64,000 nt of DNA, taken from positions 11,230,480-11,294,479 of the forward strand of contig NC_052404.1 in the NCBI RefSeq assembly GCF_009389715.1, read 5' to 3'. Positions within the stretch are counted from its first letter, which is position 1, and each line of letters opens with the position of its first letter. This DNA is from Phoenix dactylifera. Taxonomy: Eukaryota > Streptophyta > Magnoliopsida > Arecales > Arecaceae. Below, one piece after another: positions 43,101-58,269 of this stretch. The notes under the pieces were generated by a model. The model saw only the letters and a program-made list of their open reading frames with translations, made no database searches and had not been told where the DNA came from. Both the position numbers and the translations under genes were made by a program.

Positions 43101-46100
43101 TTACTGAGCTGAATTGACCAGCTTTTCACTCAAGTCCCAGAGCCTTTTGCCCAAGGTTTCTTCTCCGGCCATTATACCAGGCTTCTCCTCATTGCAATCA
43201 AGGAAATACTTCCCTGTCACACCCTTGAGACTCGGATGCAACGCAACGTAGCATGTAGTAGCTGCTCCCTGCAAAGATGCACCATTCAAGTCAGCATATA
43301 ACTACTCCCATTCACCTTACTAATGAAATAAAAATTTTCTGCTAGCGGGAGGGCACCGATGTAAACTTGCATTAACACTTCAAATTCTACATTTCAGGTT
43401 TGGTCAGGGTGGTCCCGATTGGTGAGATATTGCTCTCTCTATAATTCTAACCTATTTGTTATCTCCTATTGCTTTTTGCTCCCTTTCTAATTTGAAAGAA
43501 TGGATGGGAGTCATTTGAAGAATATTTTAACATAGACAAGAAGGTAATGCAAGGCCATCTTTTCTGTTGACGGAAGCAATGTGTGGAAAACTCGTGTAGA
43601 GTTCTATCAACCTTTGCCAACAGGTCTTATCCCAAGAGCAGATAATGATATAGAAAAATGCCTCAACTCAAATCAAATATAAACTAATTGTAGTGATACT
43701 CATACATGAACAATTTAGGTCCTGTTGGTATTGCTTTTGCCTTGTGTTTTTGTTTTCAAAAACCCATGAAAACAACGAAGTAGACTGAACAAATATGTGT
43801 CATGAAACCCTGTTCGTAAACTCTTAAGATCTTTTGGCAGCAAAAATTTATTGCTTTCAAGTGAAAATAAAAGCAAGGAAGGGAAGAAGTTCCATGTAAA
43901 TGTTGTCTCCAATATCAATCTCCATACCATATTACACTAATGTGTGAGGAACACAAAACAAAAAACACAAAAACAAGAGTACCAAACAGGCCCTTACCTT
44001 GTCAAAGATTTTCAATACATGCAGGAGAAGGCAGTACGAAAGTCCCAGGCTGGATGATGCTAGTGAAACGCACAAATAATAGAACTCCTGATTCAATCCC
44101 CTTGGTATTCATTATTTGGGGCCTATTTTTCCTAGACTCTTATTTGGAAGAACCAACTTCACCAATAAAGAGAAGTTTCTTCAATAATCCCCGCTGCTCA
44201 TTTTTAACAACGCGCTCTTCCTAATAACTTATACTCTGGCCCTCTGTGTTCTCAACAGGGCCAGTGTATTCTCTACTAGTTCCACCTCCAACCTTCGTTG
44301 TCCATGTTTGCTACTCTATCCCCCGTATCTTTTATGCTCCGCTTACTTTCATGCCAACCTGTGGATCGTCCAACATTCTTACCACAAACTATAGTTTCTC
44401 TGAGAAGGGTTGGTTATAAAATCAAACATTTTCATTGTATATTTAATTTAATGAGCAAGTTCCATACACAGAATCTCCTTCATGAACCAAATGAAAGTCA
44501 TAACCAAATTTTGACGAGCGAATGGCATGGATGTACCATAAATAGCATGATATCTTTAATATGTATATATGAATATGATGGTCACTGTGCTTGATGCTAA
44601 ATGAGAAGCTTTTCTTAAACTTGATCTTAAGAGTAACTCAGATATTGCATTTCAAGATATTTATGGACCTGCATGCTCAGCAGCTGCACTGTACTCGGTA
44701 AGAGATTGACTACTAAAGATGAGAAAAACCTAAACCTAGTGTTGGACAAATTCAACCTCCATTTTGAATAATCTTTGAAAAAACAGGTAGAAACAACCAG
44801 CTTATGGACAATGTGGATCAAATTTGAACTTTATCTACAATTTAATTGTGATGTTATGGAAAATGAAACTTTCTTATGTCATTAGCCTAGCAAACAATTG
44901 GCTGCATACCTGTGGCACATTCTTCCAAAAAATGCTAGTGAATAGTTTCAGAACCCCTGCAAGATAACAACCAGTTTCAGGCAAAAAAATGAAGGTTATT
45001 CAGGCTTAAACAAGTTGCTGCTTTACGAAGATTTAAATATGATGAACTAATAAACATACTCATCAGAAAAAAAGAATGCCTCCACAGAGATGTCACGATC
45101 AAACCCGGGTGGACAGAATTTACAGTAATATTTGCACCTTCTTCCTGTTGTGCAAAATGTGGAAATTTGTATATCATCTTCATGGAAGGTTAACAAGCTA
45201 TATGTTACTGGAGACCTGAGATGCAGATTAAAGGCAGAATATGCATTCCATATACCAAGCTAACCAGCCAATAAAATACATACATATGGTGAAATCATAA
45301 GGACATAATGCCTAGACTTTTGCTTGACACGGACAATATAAGTCAAACAGAGCACCCTGGAATGCATAACATGGCTAATCTGCACAGTTGTTAAGCACCA
45401 TTCCCTGCAAGTATATATATTACAGGCGTGCTACATTTACAGCCATTGAGAACACCGAACCAGCCTCCGCATTACAGTACACTTTCTCATTGAGTTGCTT
45501 CTATTGAGAAGTCTGCAGTGCAACAAGAAGTTTTAAGGCATGGTTGCTCTCTATTAGCACAAATTTACGAACATGACCTTTCCGTCAAATGATTGACCAG
45601 CTTCAGAGAATCAAACGCGTGGAGTAAAATTTGTGTTCGACTCATTTGAACTGGTGTCAGTTCCATTTAAGATTAGTGTGCCCAGATGATCATTTCTCTT
45701 GTATTGCACAAAGATGCAAATTCTAGATATCAAAAAACTTATGTAAGAGAAGAAACTACATATGGATTATGAAAATTTACTTCTGTAGTGCACAACAGAA
45801 TCTCATGTCATGATGGGAAGGCAGTTTACGTCTTTTCTTTATCATGCATTTCTTTATATAAACATGAACTCACTGGATCACAAAACAGGGAATCCACTGC
45901 AAACATTGATTGAAATGTAGAGAAAGGAGAGTATATATTACTGTAATAAGAAGCATTAGTACCTGCAAGCGTCTTGATAGCTCATTTGCATGCAATATGT
46001 TTGCCAATTTTGATTGGCCATATGCCTTTTTATCAGAGTATCTGATAACACAGGGAATAAGCACCAAATTTAGGTGGATAAACTTTAAAACTATTGTTCT

Positions 46101-48174
46101 CCATCAGATAAATGCTACTTGTCCAAGATTCCTATTAATATGATTCCCCGCATACTGCTGCATATATATAGATTTATAGATGTATAAACTACAACTAAAT
46201 GTTTTAAGCAGTGGCATACCCATCTGAGTCATTAAGATTATCGAACCGTATTCCTTCATCATATGAATGAAGGTGCGCAATAGACGATAGATTTACAATG
46301 CGACCCTCGATCCCTGTCTTCCTTGCTGTGCTTTTCATCTTCTCAAGAAGAAGGTTGGTTAACAAAAAGTGACCTGATGGAAATAAATTGACCGATCCAA
46401 CAAACATTAAGCATCGAAGGAGATATAACTGGAGAAGTTTACACATTAGATGATGCAAGGAAAATTTACAATCTCCACAAAATTGTAAAGATACATCAAA
46501 AAAGATCAGCAGATGACTATTTCCAAAACAGTAGTTGCTAAGTTTAACTGAAAGTAGAGATCATACAACCAGATCTGGGTAATGTATGATTACCAAGGTG
46601 ATTGGTGGCAAATTGCATCTCTATTCCATCCTCTGAAAGTTGGTACGCACAGAACATAATACCAGCATTGTTTCTGAAATATAGAATGAAGAGACCATCA
46701 AATTTTAGTTCAATATAGATCCTAAAAAGAGCATCATGAAACTTTTAACATTCAGAGACAATGAACTGTCTCATCTAATACTTATGTAAGAACACAGTTA
46801 AAATGAAGAAATAAAGATCTGGTTCAGAGGAAGGAAACACCCTTCATATGATAAGAACAACAGGCATTACATTAAGATGTTAAGAGGAAGATCCATCGAT
46901 ATGAATTTATCTGCAAATGATCGCACGGACTTTAATGAGCTAAGATCAAGCTTCAAAGTGTCCACCCTAGCTGCCGGATTGCTTTTGAGGATAAGCTGCT
47001 TTGTATCATTTGCAGCCTCCATGTTCCTTGCTGCAATGACGACATGGGCTCCCCGAAGTGCCAAGACTCTCACAGTCTCTGCACCAATCCCACTTGCTCC
47101 TCCTGGATCGCATACAAATACACATATACAATCTCAACACAAATGGTAATAGAAAACCTATGATCTAACTGTAAGCCATATAACTAATCAAGCGGCCAAA
47201 CACATCTCCGCAGGAGGCTCGTTGAGCCAACCAATTCGAGCAATGAGAAGATCTAAAATGCTTCATGAGTCCTAAACACTTATTGTTGGAAACCCGGCGA
47301 CAACAACCAATGGAGGCCGCCTTCATGATGGTTGGTAAGAGTAAAATCAGAGAGATAAAGTTTAAATTGTGGCGCTGGGCCGATGTCAGTTTAAATACAG
47401 GAGGTATACTTCTTCCCACCTATCATTAAATTCAGAAATCCGTCATCAACTGAAATTCCATTATATTTCATTTTTTGGTCAACCAACAAGCAAATGATAG
47501 GAAGATAAAAGTGAATGAAACGCAAATACATCACCCATGACAGATCCCAAGTAAAAACCCCGTAAGCGACGTCTACAAATAAAAGTAGTAAAGTCGCCAT
47601 CCCTCCCAGTCCTAGAAGAGGACAAACACAAGCATGATGAATTGACGAACCTCATCGCTGTACCAACGCTAAAACAAAAAAATTGCCCACCACGTCATCC
47701 ATCTCTACTTTGGTTTTCTTAATGAAAGCGACTGGCTCGCTACGATTTTTTTTTTTTCTGGAAACGGAAAAGAATACGCGGACAAAAAACGTAGCCCTTG
47801 GAGCCATATACGACCATAAAAGAAGAGCGACCTCCGAACCGAGAAAGAAAATCCACGAGAAAACAAAAAAGCATTCCGAAAGTTTCATTATAATCTGCTC
47901 ATGCTCCCAAGCAAAAAACAACGAAAGGACAAAGTAAAAAAAAAAAAAAAAAAACAGAATCAACCAAGAAACCACCAAAAAAATCTCGAACAACCATCAA
48001 GATTTGACAAGAGAGAGTTTTTGAAAATAGAGAAGGAGAGAGAGCAAGAGAGGGACCGGTGACGATGGCAGTGAGATTGCTGGCGTCGATCCCTTCGGCT
48101 ACCTGCTCCGCAGTAGAAGCGGATCCGAACCCGCTGGAGCCGGGCCACCCCGTCACGAGAGAGAATATGCCCAT
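43101..48174 (-). CDS. Short-chain dehydrogenase/reductase, TIC32/retinol dehydrogenase-like, 320 aa
   Basis: Eight exons join in phase: 48174-48057, 47102-46871, 46673-46594, 46373-46220, 46041-45963, 45144-45060, 44956-44910 and 43268-43101. They encode a classical SDR. The NAD(P)-binding TGGASGIG is split by intron 1. It is followed by LNILINNAG, the catalytic serine strand IVNLSS, the active site YGQSK (Tyr and Lys), and [12 protein letters not shown]. The C-terminus is [21 protein letters not shown]. The [18 protein letters not shown] start and this C-terminus fit the TIC32 family, which in plants includes an inner-envelope NADPH- and calmodulin-linked dehydrogenase, plus paralogues of unknown substrate. 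Which member this is cannot be told. The last intron (43,269-44,909) is inflated by a 1.4-kb repeat that also occurs upstream of the gene. Confidence 0.92.
43345..44735 (+). repeat. About 1.4-kb dispersed repeat, copy 1 (in the last intron of the SDR gene)
   Basis: Near-collinear with 48,968-50,454 in direct orientation, from GCGGGAGGGCACCGATGTAAA to ACTAAAGATGAGA..CCTAAAC. The type is not recognised and no ORF is shared that looks like a protein. This copy lacks two short segments present in copy 2 (near 49,842-49,890 and 49,932-50,018). Confidence 0.8.
43718..43993. mobile_element. Tourist-like MITE nested in repeat copy 1 (276 bp)
   Basis: Its ends GGTCCTGTTGGTA and, inverted, GGGCCTGTTTGGTA are flanked by TTA (43715-43717 and 43994-43996). 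The same MITE occurs at the same place in copy 2 (49,302-49,569), so it was inserted before the larger repeat was copied. Confidence 0.75.
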
Positions 48175-48915
<741 letters not shown>

Positions 48916-48967
48916 GTGATAAGCTCATCCGGCCTCAACTAGTTCGAAGACCAAATCTCCACCACTG

Positions 48968-50454
48968 GCGGGAAGGCACCGATGTAAAATTTCATTAACA
49001 TATCTGGTGAGTTATTGCCATCTCTATAATCCTAACCTATTCGTTATCTCCTATGTATTTTTGCTCCCTTTCAAATTTGAAAGAATGGACGGGAGTCCTT
49101 TGATGAATATTTTAACACAGACAAGAAGGTAATGCAAGGTCACCTTTTCTGTTGACGGAAGCAATATGTGGAAAACTCGTGTAGAGTTCTATCAACCTGT
49201 GCCACCAAGTCTTATCCTAAGAGCAGATAATGATATAGAACAATGCCTCAACTCAATCAAATATAAACTATTTCTAGTGATACTCATACATGAACAATTT
49301 AGGTCCTGTTGGTATTGCTTTTGCCTTGTGTTTTTGTTTTCAAAAATCCAAGAAAACAACGAACTAGACTGAACAAATATGTGTCATGAAAAGGGTGTGT
49401 AAGCTCTTAAGAGCTTTTAGCAGCAAAAAATTATTGCTTTCAAGTGAAAATAAAAGCAAGGAAGGGAAGAAGTTCCATGTAAATGTTATCTCCAATGTCA
49501 ATCTCCATACCATATTACACTAATGTGTGAGGAAAACAAAACACAAAAACGAGAGTACCAAACAAGCCCTTACCTTGTCAAAAATTTTAATACACGCAGG
49601 AGAAGGCAGTACGAAAGTCCCACACTGGATGTTGCTAGTGAGAAACACAAATAATAAAACTCCTGACTCAATCCCCTCGGGATTCATTATGTGGGGCCTA
49701 TTTTTACTAGACTCTTATTTGGAAGAACCAACGTCACCAATAAAGAGAAGTTTCTTCAAATAATCCCCACTGCTCATTTTTAACAACGCGCTTTTCCTAA
49801 TAACTTGTACTCTGGCCCTCTGTGTTCTCAACAGGGCCAGTGTCAGGCGTATAATGCAAATAGCCAAACTATTTAAATGATTTTACGCTCAGTTATTCTC
49901 TACTACTTCCACCTCCAACCTTTGTTGTCCATCTTGTTTTTTTTTATATATATATATAGTAAAAACGACAATTTATATAGCTCTAACGTGAGCACATCCT
50001 GCCAAGTCAGTAGAAAGTTTTCATGTTTACTACTCTATCCCCCTATCTTTTATGCTCCACTTACTTTCATGCCAACCTGTGAATTGTCCAACATTCTTAC
50101 CACAAACTATAGTTTCTCGGAGAAGGGTTGGTTAAAAAATTGAACATTTTCATTGTATATTTGATTTAATGAGCAAGTCCCAATCCACAGAATCTACTTC
50201 CTCAACCAAATGAAAGTCATAACCAAATTTTGATGAGCGAATGGCATGGATGTACCATAAATAACATGATATCTTTAATATGTATAAATGAATATGATAG
50301 TTACTGTACTTGATGCTAAATGAGAAGTCTTTCTTAAACTTGATCTTAAGAGTAACTCAGATATTGTATGTCAAGATATTTATGGATTTGCATGTTCAGC
50401 AGCTGCACTGTACTCGGTAAGAGATTGACTACTAAAGATGAGACAAACCTAAAC
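48968..50454 (+). repeat. About 1.4-kb dispersed repeat, copy 2 (upstream of the SDR gene)
   Basis: Direct repeat of 43,345-44,735, including the nested MITE (49,302-49,569). It is slightly longer because of two extra segments, one with a TA run near 49,945-49,960. Confidence 0.8.
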
Positions 50455-51184
50455 TTACATGAACTCGGCCTCGCTTCCTAACACAATTCCTCCATACAAA
50501 TTGAATGTGAAGGCTTTTGCATCAAGCCTGTCGATCGTAGTATTTTGCCTGAGTTGAAGTTGTCCTTAGAGATCCATTCTACAGGCCAATCATCCTCCAA
50601 CAGATATCTGGTAAAAACTTGCAGCTAAAATCTAGACGTATTATAGTCTTCATGAACCCATTAACCCACAAGCGCAAGGGCCCCAAATTAACCGAGTACG
50701 AATTGAAGGGTTGGTTGGATGCATTGCAGGATAGTCTGACTCATTGTCTTAACTCTTTGCCCTTTAGCAATGGCCACGGAAGACATTTATGGTTGCAATA
50801 AAAGTAGGATTTCTTTGTCCAGAGAAAAGGAAAGGACTAGGATTTAGATACCGTAGTCCTAGCAAAAATCTTCAATAATGGCATACTGGTATCCCTTATC
50901 CTAAAAGGCAAGACAAAAATTAATACGATAATAAACTTTATTCCATATTACAAGGTTGCCATATAAGGTTAAGAACCAAAATTTGATATGCAAAATTATA
51001 CGAGCGATAAGCTTTTGACAGAAACCATTAGAATGAATCATTCATAAAATAAAAAAATATAGACATGCAATAACAATCAAAAATCCGCAGTACTCGAGGG
51101 AAAAAATGTAAATCACTGATGCTGCCTCAGAAAAAAAAAATTGCACTCGCCGAGCCGCATGGCCATTGCTCTGCATGTGTATCT
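50455..51184. other. Unassigned stretch between repeat copy 2 and ELP1
   Basis: A 60-codon plus-strand frame at 50,619-50,801 is not recognised. The right part is probably ELP1 3' UTR or an alternative last exon. Confidence 0.35.
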
Positions 51185-54100
51185 TCACAAACATGTCCAT
51201 GCTAGCCACCAGTATTTCGATGCCCCTGAGAACAGACATCTATAAGATGGATACTTCCGATAAAAAGGCAATCTGAAACAATGCGAGATTTCAAAAATTT
51301 TTACCTGCAAAGGTGGCATCAATACTTTTGATTGCCAACAGAGGGCCTGCAAATGGTGCGGCGCCCTTAGTTTTTTCACATAATGCTCCAAGGTATGGGT
51401 GTTTTCATCAACAGTCTCATTCGTCATGGTATCTTCAGCCAGTTTCACAGCTGCCTCTTGAGTTAATTGAAAGTGATCTCCTACAGATTGTATTTGCTGA
51501 GCGATTTCCTCCTTTCCCAGCATCACAAGAGCTTTCAGCAAGGATTTGAGTTCATGTTGAGCACTGGCAGTAAGAGACATGCCCTTCAAATGTTCGACCA
51601 GTGCCATCTCCTCTCCAGGGCTGTAAACATTCAGATATTTGGACTGGATCAGGACAAAGAAATGAATTAAAGGAAAATAAACAACTTAAGAATTGAAAGC
51701 ATCAAGCCTTGCCCAACTTATTTGGATCAGCTTGATTAGTTCCTTTTTGCTTCAATTAAGAAGCATAAGTCACTAGATTTGATCAACAAATATAAGATAA
51801 AGAAAAGGATTTTGATCTTTGAACCTTCCAGCACGAATTTTTCCACCCTTGTGCCTTTGGCGTCTTATGTCTCGTGACTTACTGGCAGTACTAGAGCTGA
51901 TGGAAGCCACTGAGTCCTTTGCTGTCCTGTTAACAGTCCAACGGATGAACGTATTTGAGGCACAAGCAAATGTATAATCAATTTTGGCAAAACCAATTGA
52001 AAAATATGCCCAGCACAATTAGCAGTTGGTGGAAAATCATGCAAAAAGAAGCCTTAGTAACTGAAGAGGTTTTATAGCCATCGAACTATGTGGATGTGTA
52101 ATAAAATTCGTAGAATTTTCCAAAGAAAGCCTTAGTAACTGAAGAGGTTTTATAGCCATCGAACTATGTGGATGTGTAATAAAATTCGTAGAATTTTCCA
52201 AAGAAACAGCTAATTGTCGAGAGACTCAAGAGGATGGGATGTTATGCAGTTTTATAGTACAACTGGTGCACAAGGGGCGTTAAGTAGATTAAGCATAAAA
52301 GTTCGAAAAGGGTGTTATCATAACCTTAATGGTGAAGCACTAAGGCACCACAAAAGAGTAGAGAACATTAAGGCAGAGCAATACAAAAAAATAATGCAAT
52401 TAAAAAAAAAATCTGATTGGAGAGCATACCTTGTGGTGTATGCACTCATCTCACTGAAACGACTGCTGGTTTCTGAAACAGTATCATAATCAGCATCATT
52501 CACCAATCTATCCTCGGATTGAATTCTAGCAGCAAGAACTATTCTTCTTTGACGCACAGCTAGGTAGCGGGCTAGGTACTTCCCCACTTTCTCTGTTCCC
52601 TCCTTATATTCAGATATCAACGTAGTGGCACATTCCAAAGTTGCATCCTTCACATCAGAGATTAAATCCTCCCTTTCATTCATAAAAGCAACTCTAAGAG
52701 CCTCATCCCATTCTCGTGCCATTATAAAATAGTTAACACCTCTAGCAACATCAGCACAATACTCGAGTGCAATTTTAGCAGCCTCGGCTGGATTCCCAAG
52801 TGCTTGAAATTCTTCGCAGAGCTCATTTGCTAGATGAAGAATTTCTTCCTTTCCTAGTTTGAGAAGTCCGGCTACTATAAACAAATCTCTCCAATCACCA
52901 CAAGCACGATATGCCCTCAAGGCTTTCTGATATGAGGAACAGCATAAATAAGCCACACCAGCATCTTCAAAGCATTTTTCAGCATGAAGATGATCACCCC
53001 ATGCCTCCTGAACCTGCCTCCTCTTGATATCATCGGTAAACAATTGAAGGCCAAGTGGAAAAAGTTCAGGGTTATTCTTCAAGAGATTTATGCAATCTTC
53101 ATAATAAGCATCACCTGCTGAAACAATATGTTTAAGTGCACTCTCATACCTACGTAGTCTTAGATCAATTGTATACCTCATAACAGCAGGAGGCAAGTTT
53201 TCCAGTCCTTTGAGAAAAGGAAGGAATTCCTTTGGATCTTTTTGAGAGTTTAATGCCACAATGGCAGCAAGGTTCAGATCATACAAGCCTAATGCAGCTT
53301 CATAAACAGCTTCAGGATCTGTCAACCACAAGAGGTGCTTTAGAGATTCTTCGGCAGAAGGATACGATCTTTGCCGACCATCATCAACCCCAGACAGTTC
53401 CAACTGACGGATTACTTTAATTCTGTTAAGTGCTTCCTCTAGAGCAGGAGGCTCGCTACGAGCTAAAGTGGTCAATATGCAAAGCTCTCTTTCTGGACTT
53501 TCTTTCATCCGTTCCTCAAGGGCTCTCCGAACTGCCAGCAATACAGAAAAAATCTTGTTTTCTGTGCCAAAACCCTGAGAACCTTCTGATTGTCCTGTGG
53601 AGTTTTCAGTGAGAGTGGGTGGAGAAATATATGGCTTGTACAAAGTATTAATAACATTCTCATTCTTGATTGAACAGACAAAGTCTGTGATGTGACCAAG
53701 ATTATTCACTTGACTAACAAACTCTGCAGCTGATTTAAGAAAAGTTTTCCAGCCACAATAGTCAATAATCACGTTGAAGTCTATCCTGTGTCGCCTTACC
53801 ATGAGCATTGCATCTCTAAAACGTCCTTGGACCAAAGCATTAATGATTGATACAAGAACCAACTTTCTGGGGTAAATGCATTCGAGGTTGCCCCGATTAG
53901 TTTGCAATAAGACTGCTGCTTCATCCCCGTGCATAACACCAATCACCGTTGCCCCTCTTTCCCATATATTCACATATTCCTTATTTTCCTTCCCTTGATT
54001 TTGACTACTGCTGTAACTTCCAAATTTTACTTCAGGATCCCCATGCAAAATGTCATCAATACTGATAATAAACAGTAAATCCTGCTTTGTGGTAAGAATC

Positions 54101-57100
54101 AAGTGTGAAACCACTTCAGTAACTCTGCAGGTATTGGAGTAGAATGAGAAACTGCTGCAACTATTGCATAATACCCTTCTGCCAACATGCAGCCTACCAC
54201 TGTCATCAAGCCCAAAAAGTAATGATCCCATAACGCCTTTGTCATGAATAGCAACAGCTTTCATCCAAGGGCATGATGATGGAAATCCATACGCAGAATC
54301 AAATTCACGAGAATGTGACCCTGCAGAAACCCTCATGGTACTCATATTTGAAGTATACTCGAAAACAGATCCTCCATTCATCTGAACAAAGGCTGAAGAT
54401 CTTTTTGCAGGATTAGGGACAATACCAATAACAGGTCCCTCTAGCGACAATGTGTTGGAGATCTTTGCACGCCAACCTGAAGAACTGACGGAACCAGGCA
54501 CAGAATCCTCAGAACATACAAGTTCAATCTCCTGTAAATAATAATTGTTAGCATGTTTCTGTTGTTGATGTGCAAGAACATCTTCCCTCAATGACATTGA
54601 ACAGTTAGTAGCCTGGCAGCAAGATACACCAAGAAGAATATGTGAATCTAACCAAGTGAGATGCATAAAAGCTCCCAAATTTAATTCAGAGAGACAAGTT
54701 CCAATTCCAAATTCTTTGCCTTCAAACTGATCCCATAAATCCATAGTAGGAAGCTCCACGGCACACAAACTGCCATCAGAGAGGTGTGCAGCCATATAGT
54801 TCTTTGCGCTCTTAGAAATGAAGGCAATGTCTTGAACAGCAGTATGAAACTTCAGACTGAAAAGAGACATGGGAGGTGGCATGAGGGACAGAGCAAGGGG
54901 AGTTACCAGTACACTGGACTTATCAATAACCAATGCAGTTGTGGTCTCTGTGACAGCAGACATCCAAACAAAGTTGTAGCTTATGATCATGCCACTCAGA
55001 GTCCAACAAATTAGGTGCAACGGTTTTGTTGGATTCCAGGCGAACTTCACTTCATCTTTCTTTGAGTATCTTACTTCTTGTTTTAAGTAGCAATGGTAGT
55101 TGCTAAAAGACCAAATTTTAATAGCATCATACTGATCACAAGTAACAGAAGCAGCAAGAAGGTCTGAATTGCAATTCCATTTTAAGATCTCAATTGTCGT
55201 CTCTGCTGGCTCGTCAATGGAAAAGGAGTTCCTCTCCAATCCATTCTTCTCAAAGAAGACAATAAGAGGACATTTGTTTTCAGCCCTCCTGTCACATACA
55301 GCCGCCAGCTTAGCTCCACTTGGCATCCAGTCTAAGGTTTTCCCCATAAAGGTCTTGGAGTTTGAAGCAGAATGCAACATTCCAGATTCTCGTTCCCAAA
55401 CCCTAAGCTTTTGCAAAGAAGAAGAATCATGAACTCCACCAAGAGTAGCAAAATATTTCCCATCAACTCGCCAAGAAATGGAACTCTGGAACCCATTGCC
55501 AGGAGAACCATCCATGTCATCCATGAACACATTCTGGAAATAAACTTAATCAGATACACTAAATAATCTACATACATCTGCAGAACCACGTTTTCACCAA
55601 ATTTATGCCATGTTCAGATACAAAAAATGTAATCAGACATCTGTGCATATACTCATAGCTGAAATCAATAGCTTGCAAATAAAATGTATTATATTACTGT
55701 TAGCAACTAAAACTTCGCAGAAATTAATGTGGCGAAGAAGATGCTATCATCTTTGTAAACTGAAAAGAGGCAACTACAGAACAATAAAAACATTATAGTC
55801 AACCAAATACATTCTAAGTGCACTCCTCACTAGAAAAGGTTTAGAAGTGTAGGATTGGGATTTAGTGCATGTATATAAGAGAAGGTGTACTAAGAACAAG
55901 AGTTGGCCGGCATCTATGCAAATGATGCAAATGTGAATGATATCAGATAAACTGAAGATCAGATTTTTGATTGTGTAGAAAAGAAGTTTTAGGAAGGGAG
56001 GTAGGACGTCGGAACATACATCGGAAAGTTGAGGGTCAAGTGCAGTTTCATACAGTACTTCCCAGTCATGAGTCATGACTAGTAACTGTCCTGAACCAGT
56101 TGTTACAGCGAAAAGTGCTCCATCTGGACTAGAAGCAATGCTCTTCACACCACCCTCCACCCTCCCGATAAGTTCAGTCATTCTGCTGTCCATAATAAGT
56201 AGTACCAGGCAGCCACTTGAAGTACCCACCATCAGTGCCTCCTTCTCTATCAAATAATCCATTGCAACTATGGAGTCCCCTGGTTCCAAATCTATAGGCT
56301 CAGGTTCTGACGATAAAAGGGCTTTGCTCCATGGCACTCCCTTTTCGTATAGATGCTACATAAAAATAAACAAGAGGTTAAATGCATGTCAATAATTCTC
56401 TCTTTGCATCATGCATGTAAAGTACATTTTCCCATGCACAAACATGATATTTTGCAATAAGTTGTTGGTTCCTAGCCTATTTCCGATGCAAAGAAGGTAA
56501 TGGATAATGATATCTTCGGGACTTGACATAAAGTGCAAGTAACAATAATGGACAGCATGATGAGAAAAGTATCAAGAAAAAAATCAAAAATTCCAAGAAC
56601 TATGTAAGAAAACTTGGCACCAACCGACCATGTCAAAACATCCAAACATTTTTGTTTGATTAATTAAAAATTTAAAATTATGTTTCTAGAGGCTAAATAT
56701 TTATGAATGCTCTGAATAAATATTAAGAAAAAAAGTATACAACATAAAAATTCTAGTTTCAACTACCACATACCCTTGCCCAACAAATAAAGAAAGTGAC
56801 TGTATAAATGCACATTGATTGACCATATAAAAAACAAGGATATATTCTACATTGATTACGATCATACATGGACATAGACCAACTGAACAAAAAAAGGACA
56901 ATATACATTCAACAACTCAAAGCAACATCCCTATAAATGGCATCGTTATTCATCAGCTTCTGTGAATGGAATTGCACACTCCTTCATTTCGCTTTTTGCA
57001 TACAAATAGAATACAAGATCTTCATCTTCATCCATCATGTGAATGAACCTCATGCAACCTCCAGGTTGCAAATTCCCTTTATCCTACAAAGTAAACCCTG

Positions 57101-57604
57101 ATATGCCTTTGTTCTACTGTAGCCTAAATACCACTCTAGAGAAGGAATCGAACTCTTTCATACGATTAACCCCTTCGAATTTCCCGTTGTTTCATTTCTT
57201 TTTCTCTTCTTTCTTTCTGCAAACATCGCTCAAAGTTGAATCACCTGACGTTAACTGCATCTCGCGGTATGCTCCGCCATCAGTCGGCGCATAAACCCAA
57301 TCCTTCGATGCATAAACGATAAATTTAACAAGAACGTCCATTTATTTTTTATAGTATCAGTTTATAGAAAAAAATGGAAAAGAACTGGAGGCATCTACAT
57401 AACCCTAGAATCAGATGGAACTTGACAGAGCATTTTCTTGCTTACTTGAGATAAAGGAAGTTGGAGAGTATAGATAACGTTGGCCGAGGAGGCGAAGAAA
57501 ATACGGTTGTGCTCGATGTCGAAAGCGGAGAGGAGAAGGGTTTCTCCCTCGAATTGCAGATCGAGCTGCACCGACTGCTGGGAAGAAAGCTTCAGGTTCT
57601 TCAT
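51185..57604 (-). CDS. ELP1: Elongator complex subunit 1 (ELP1/IKI3 family; Arabidopsis ELO2/ABO1), about 1,340-1,380 aa
   Basis: Exons joined in phase: 57604-57446, 56355-56020, 55533-52430, 51926-51825 and 51620-51305, or reading on to a stop at 51185. ELP1 is the scaffold of Elongator, which modifies wobble uridines in tRNAs and is linked to histone acetylation and transcription elongation. The N-terminal half forms WD40 propellers (for example GDSIVAMDYL, VKSIASSPDGALFAVT, SSISWRVDGKYFATL, TLDWMPSGAKLAAVCD). The C-terminal half is helical/TPR-like (YESALKHIVSAGDAYYEDC, KALRAYRACGDWRDLFIVAGL). A basic tail, RDIRRQRHKGGKIRAGR, matches the conserved tRNA-binding/NLS region. Next comes EEMALVEHLKGMSLT and the family ending LCWQSKV. 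Length is normal. One 3.1-kb exon holds most of the protein. The exact C-terminus depends on whether a donor at 51304 is used. Confidence 0.96.
52051..52206. repeat. 78-bp perfect tandem duplication in ELP1 intron 3
   Basis: Two adjacent, apparently identical copies starting GCCTTAGTAACTGAAGAGG (52051 and 52129) lie between exons 52430 and 51926. Confidence 0.9.
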
Positions 57605-58265
57605 CTCCGGCGCGCAGCAGAGGAGCGGATCAACGGCGAAGCTGTAGAGTTATACCAGGTTTTTGCTTTGGAGTCAGAGGGAAGTGGAAGTCCACGGCCA
57701 CGAGAGAGGTGGGCGTTGCCTTCTCCGGCTCTTGCCCGCTCTTGCAGCAGGGCTTTAGGAGAGAGTCGGGGAGAGGGCTAGGGTTTTGGAGGAAAGGCAA
57801 GCGAGGGACGACCGGTAACGGGCCTAGAGGCCCTCGCGGGACAGTCTTGGACCCTTGGTAGTGGAATAGGCTCGGACGTTTTCCTTTCGGATTCCAGCTC
57901 GGGTTTGCCAATAGGCTATTGACCCGAGCCGAACCCGACCGACGCAACCGATTGCCACAGCGCGAGGTCTGGAACCAGAGCAACCGCAAGTCCCCCGATT
58001 TCCGAATCATATGCGTGCAAGCCTGGATGACCTTGATTTGACGAGTAAAAATGGCTAAAGTTTTACGGAGAGTGCCCCCTTGAAACTAGCTGCGTTCAGA
58101 AACAAACATTTATTTATCATTTTTGTTGTTATTAAAGGGTTTGGAGAAGTGTATAGTTTGCCACATGTACGAATCATGTTGAATGGGCATCTAAAATCAT
58201 GGTGCATCACATGTTTGACTATGGATTGAAAGTACACATGCAATTTTTTTATTTTTTTAGTTAAA
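57605..58265. other. ELP1 upstream region
   Basis: A GC-rich leader/promoter (57,605-57,960) is followed by AT-rich sequence. No further gene is seen. Confidence 0.5.
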
Positions 58266-58269
58266 TTCT

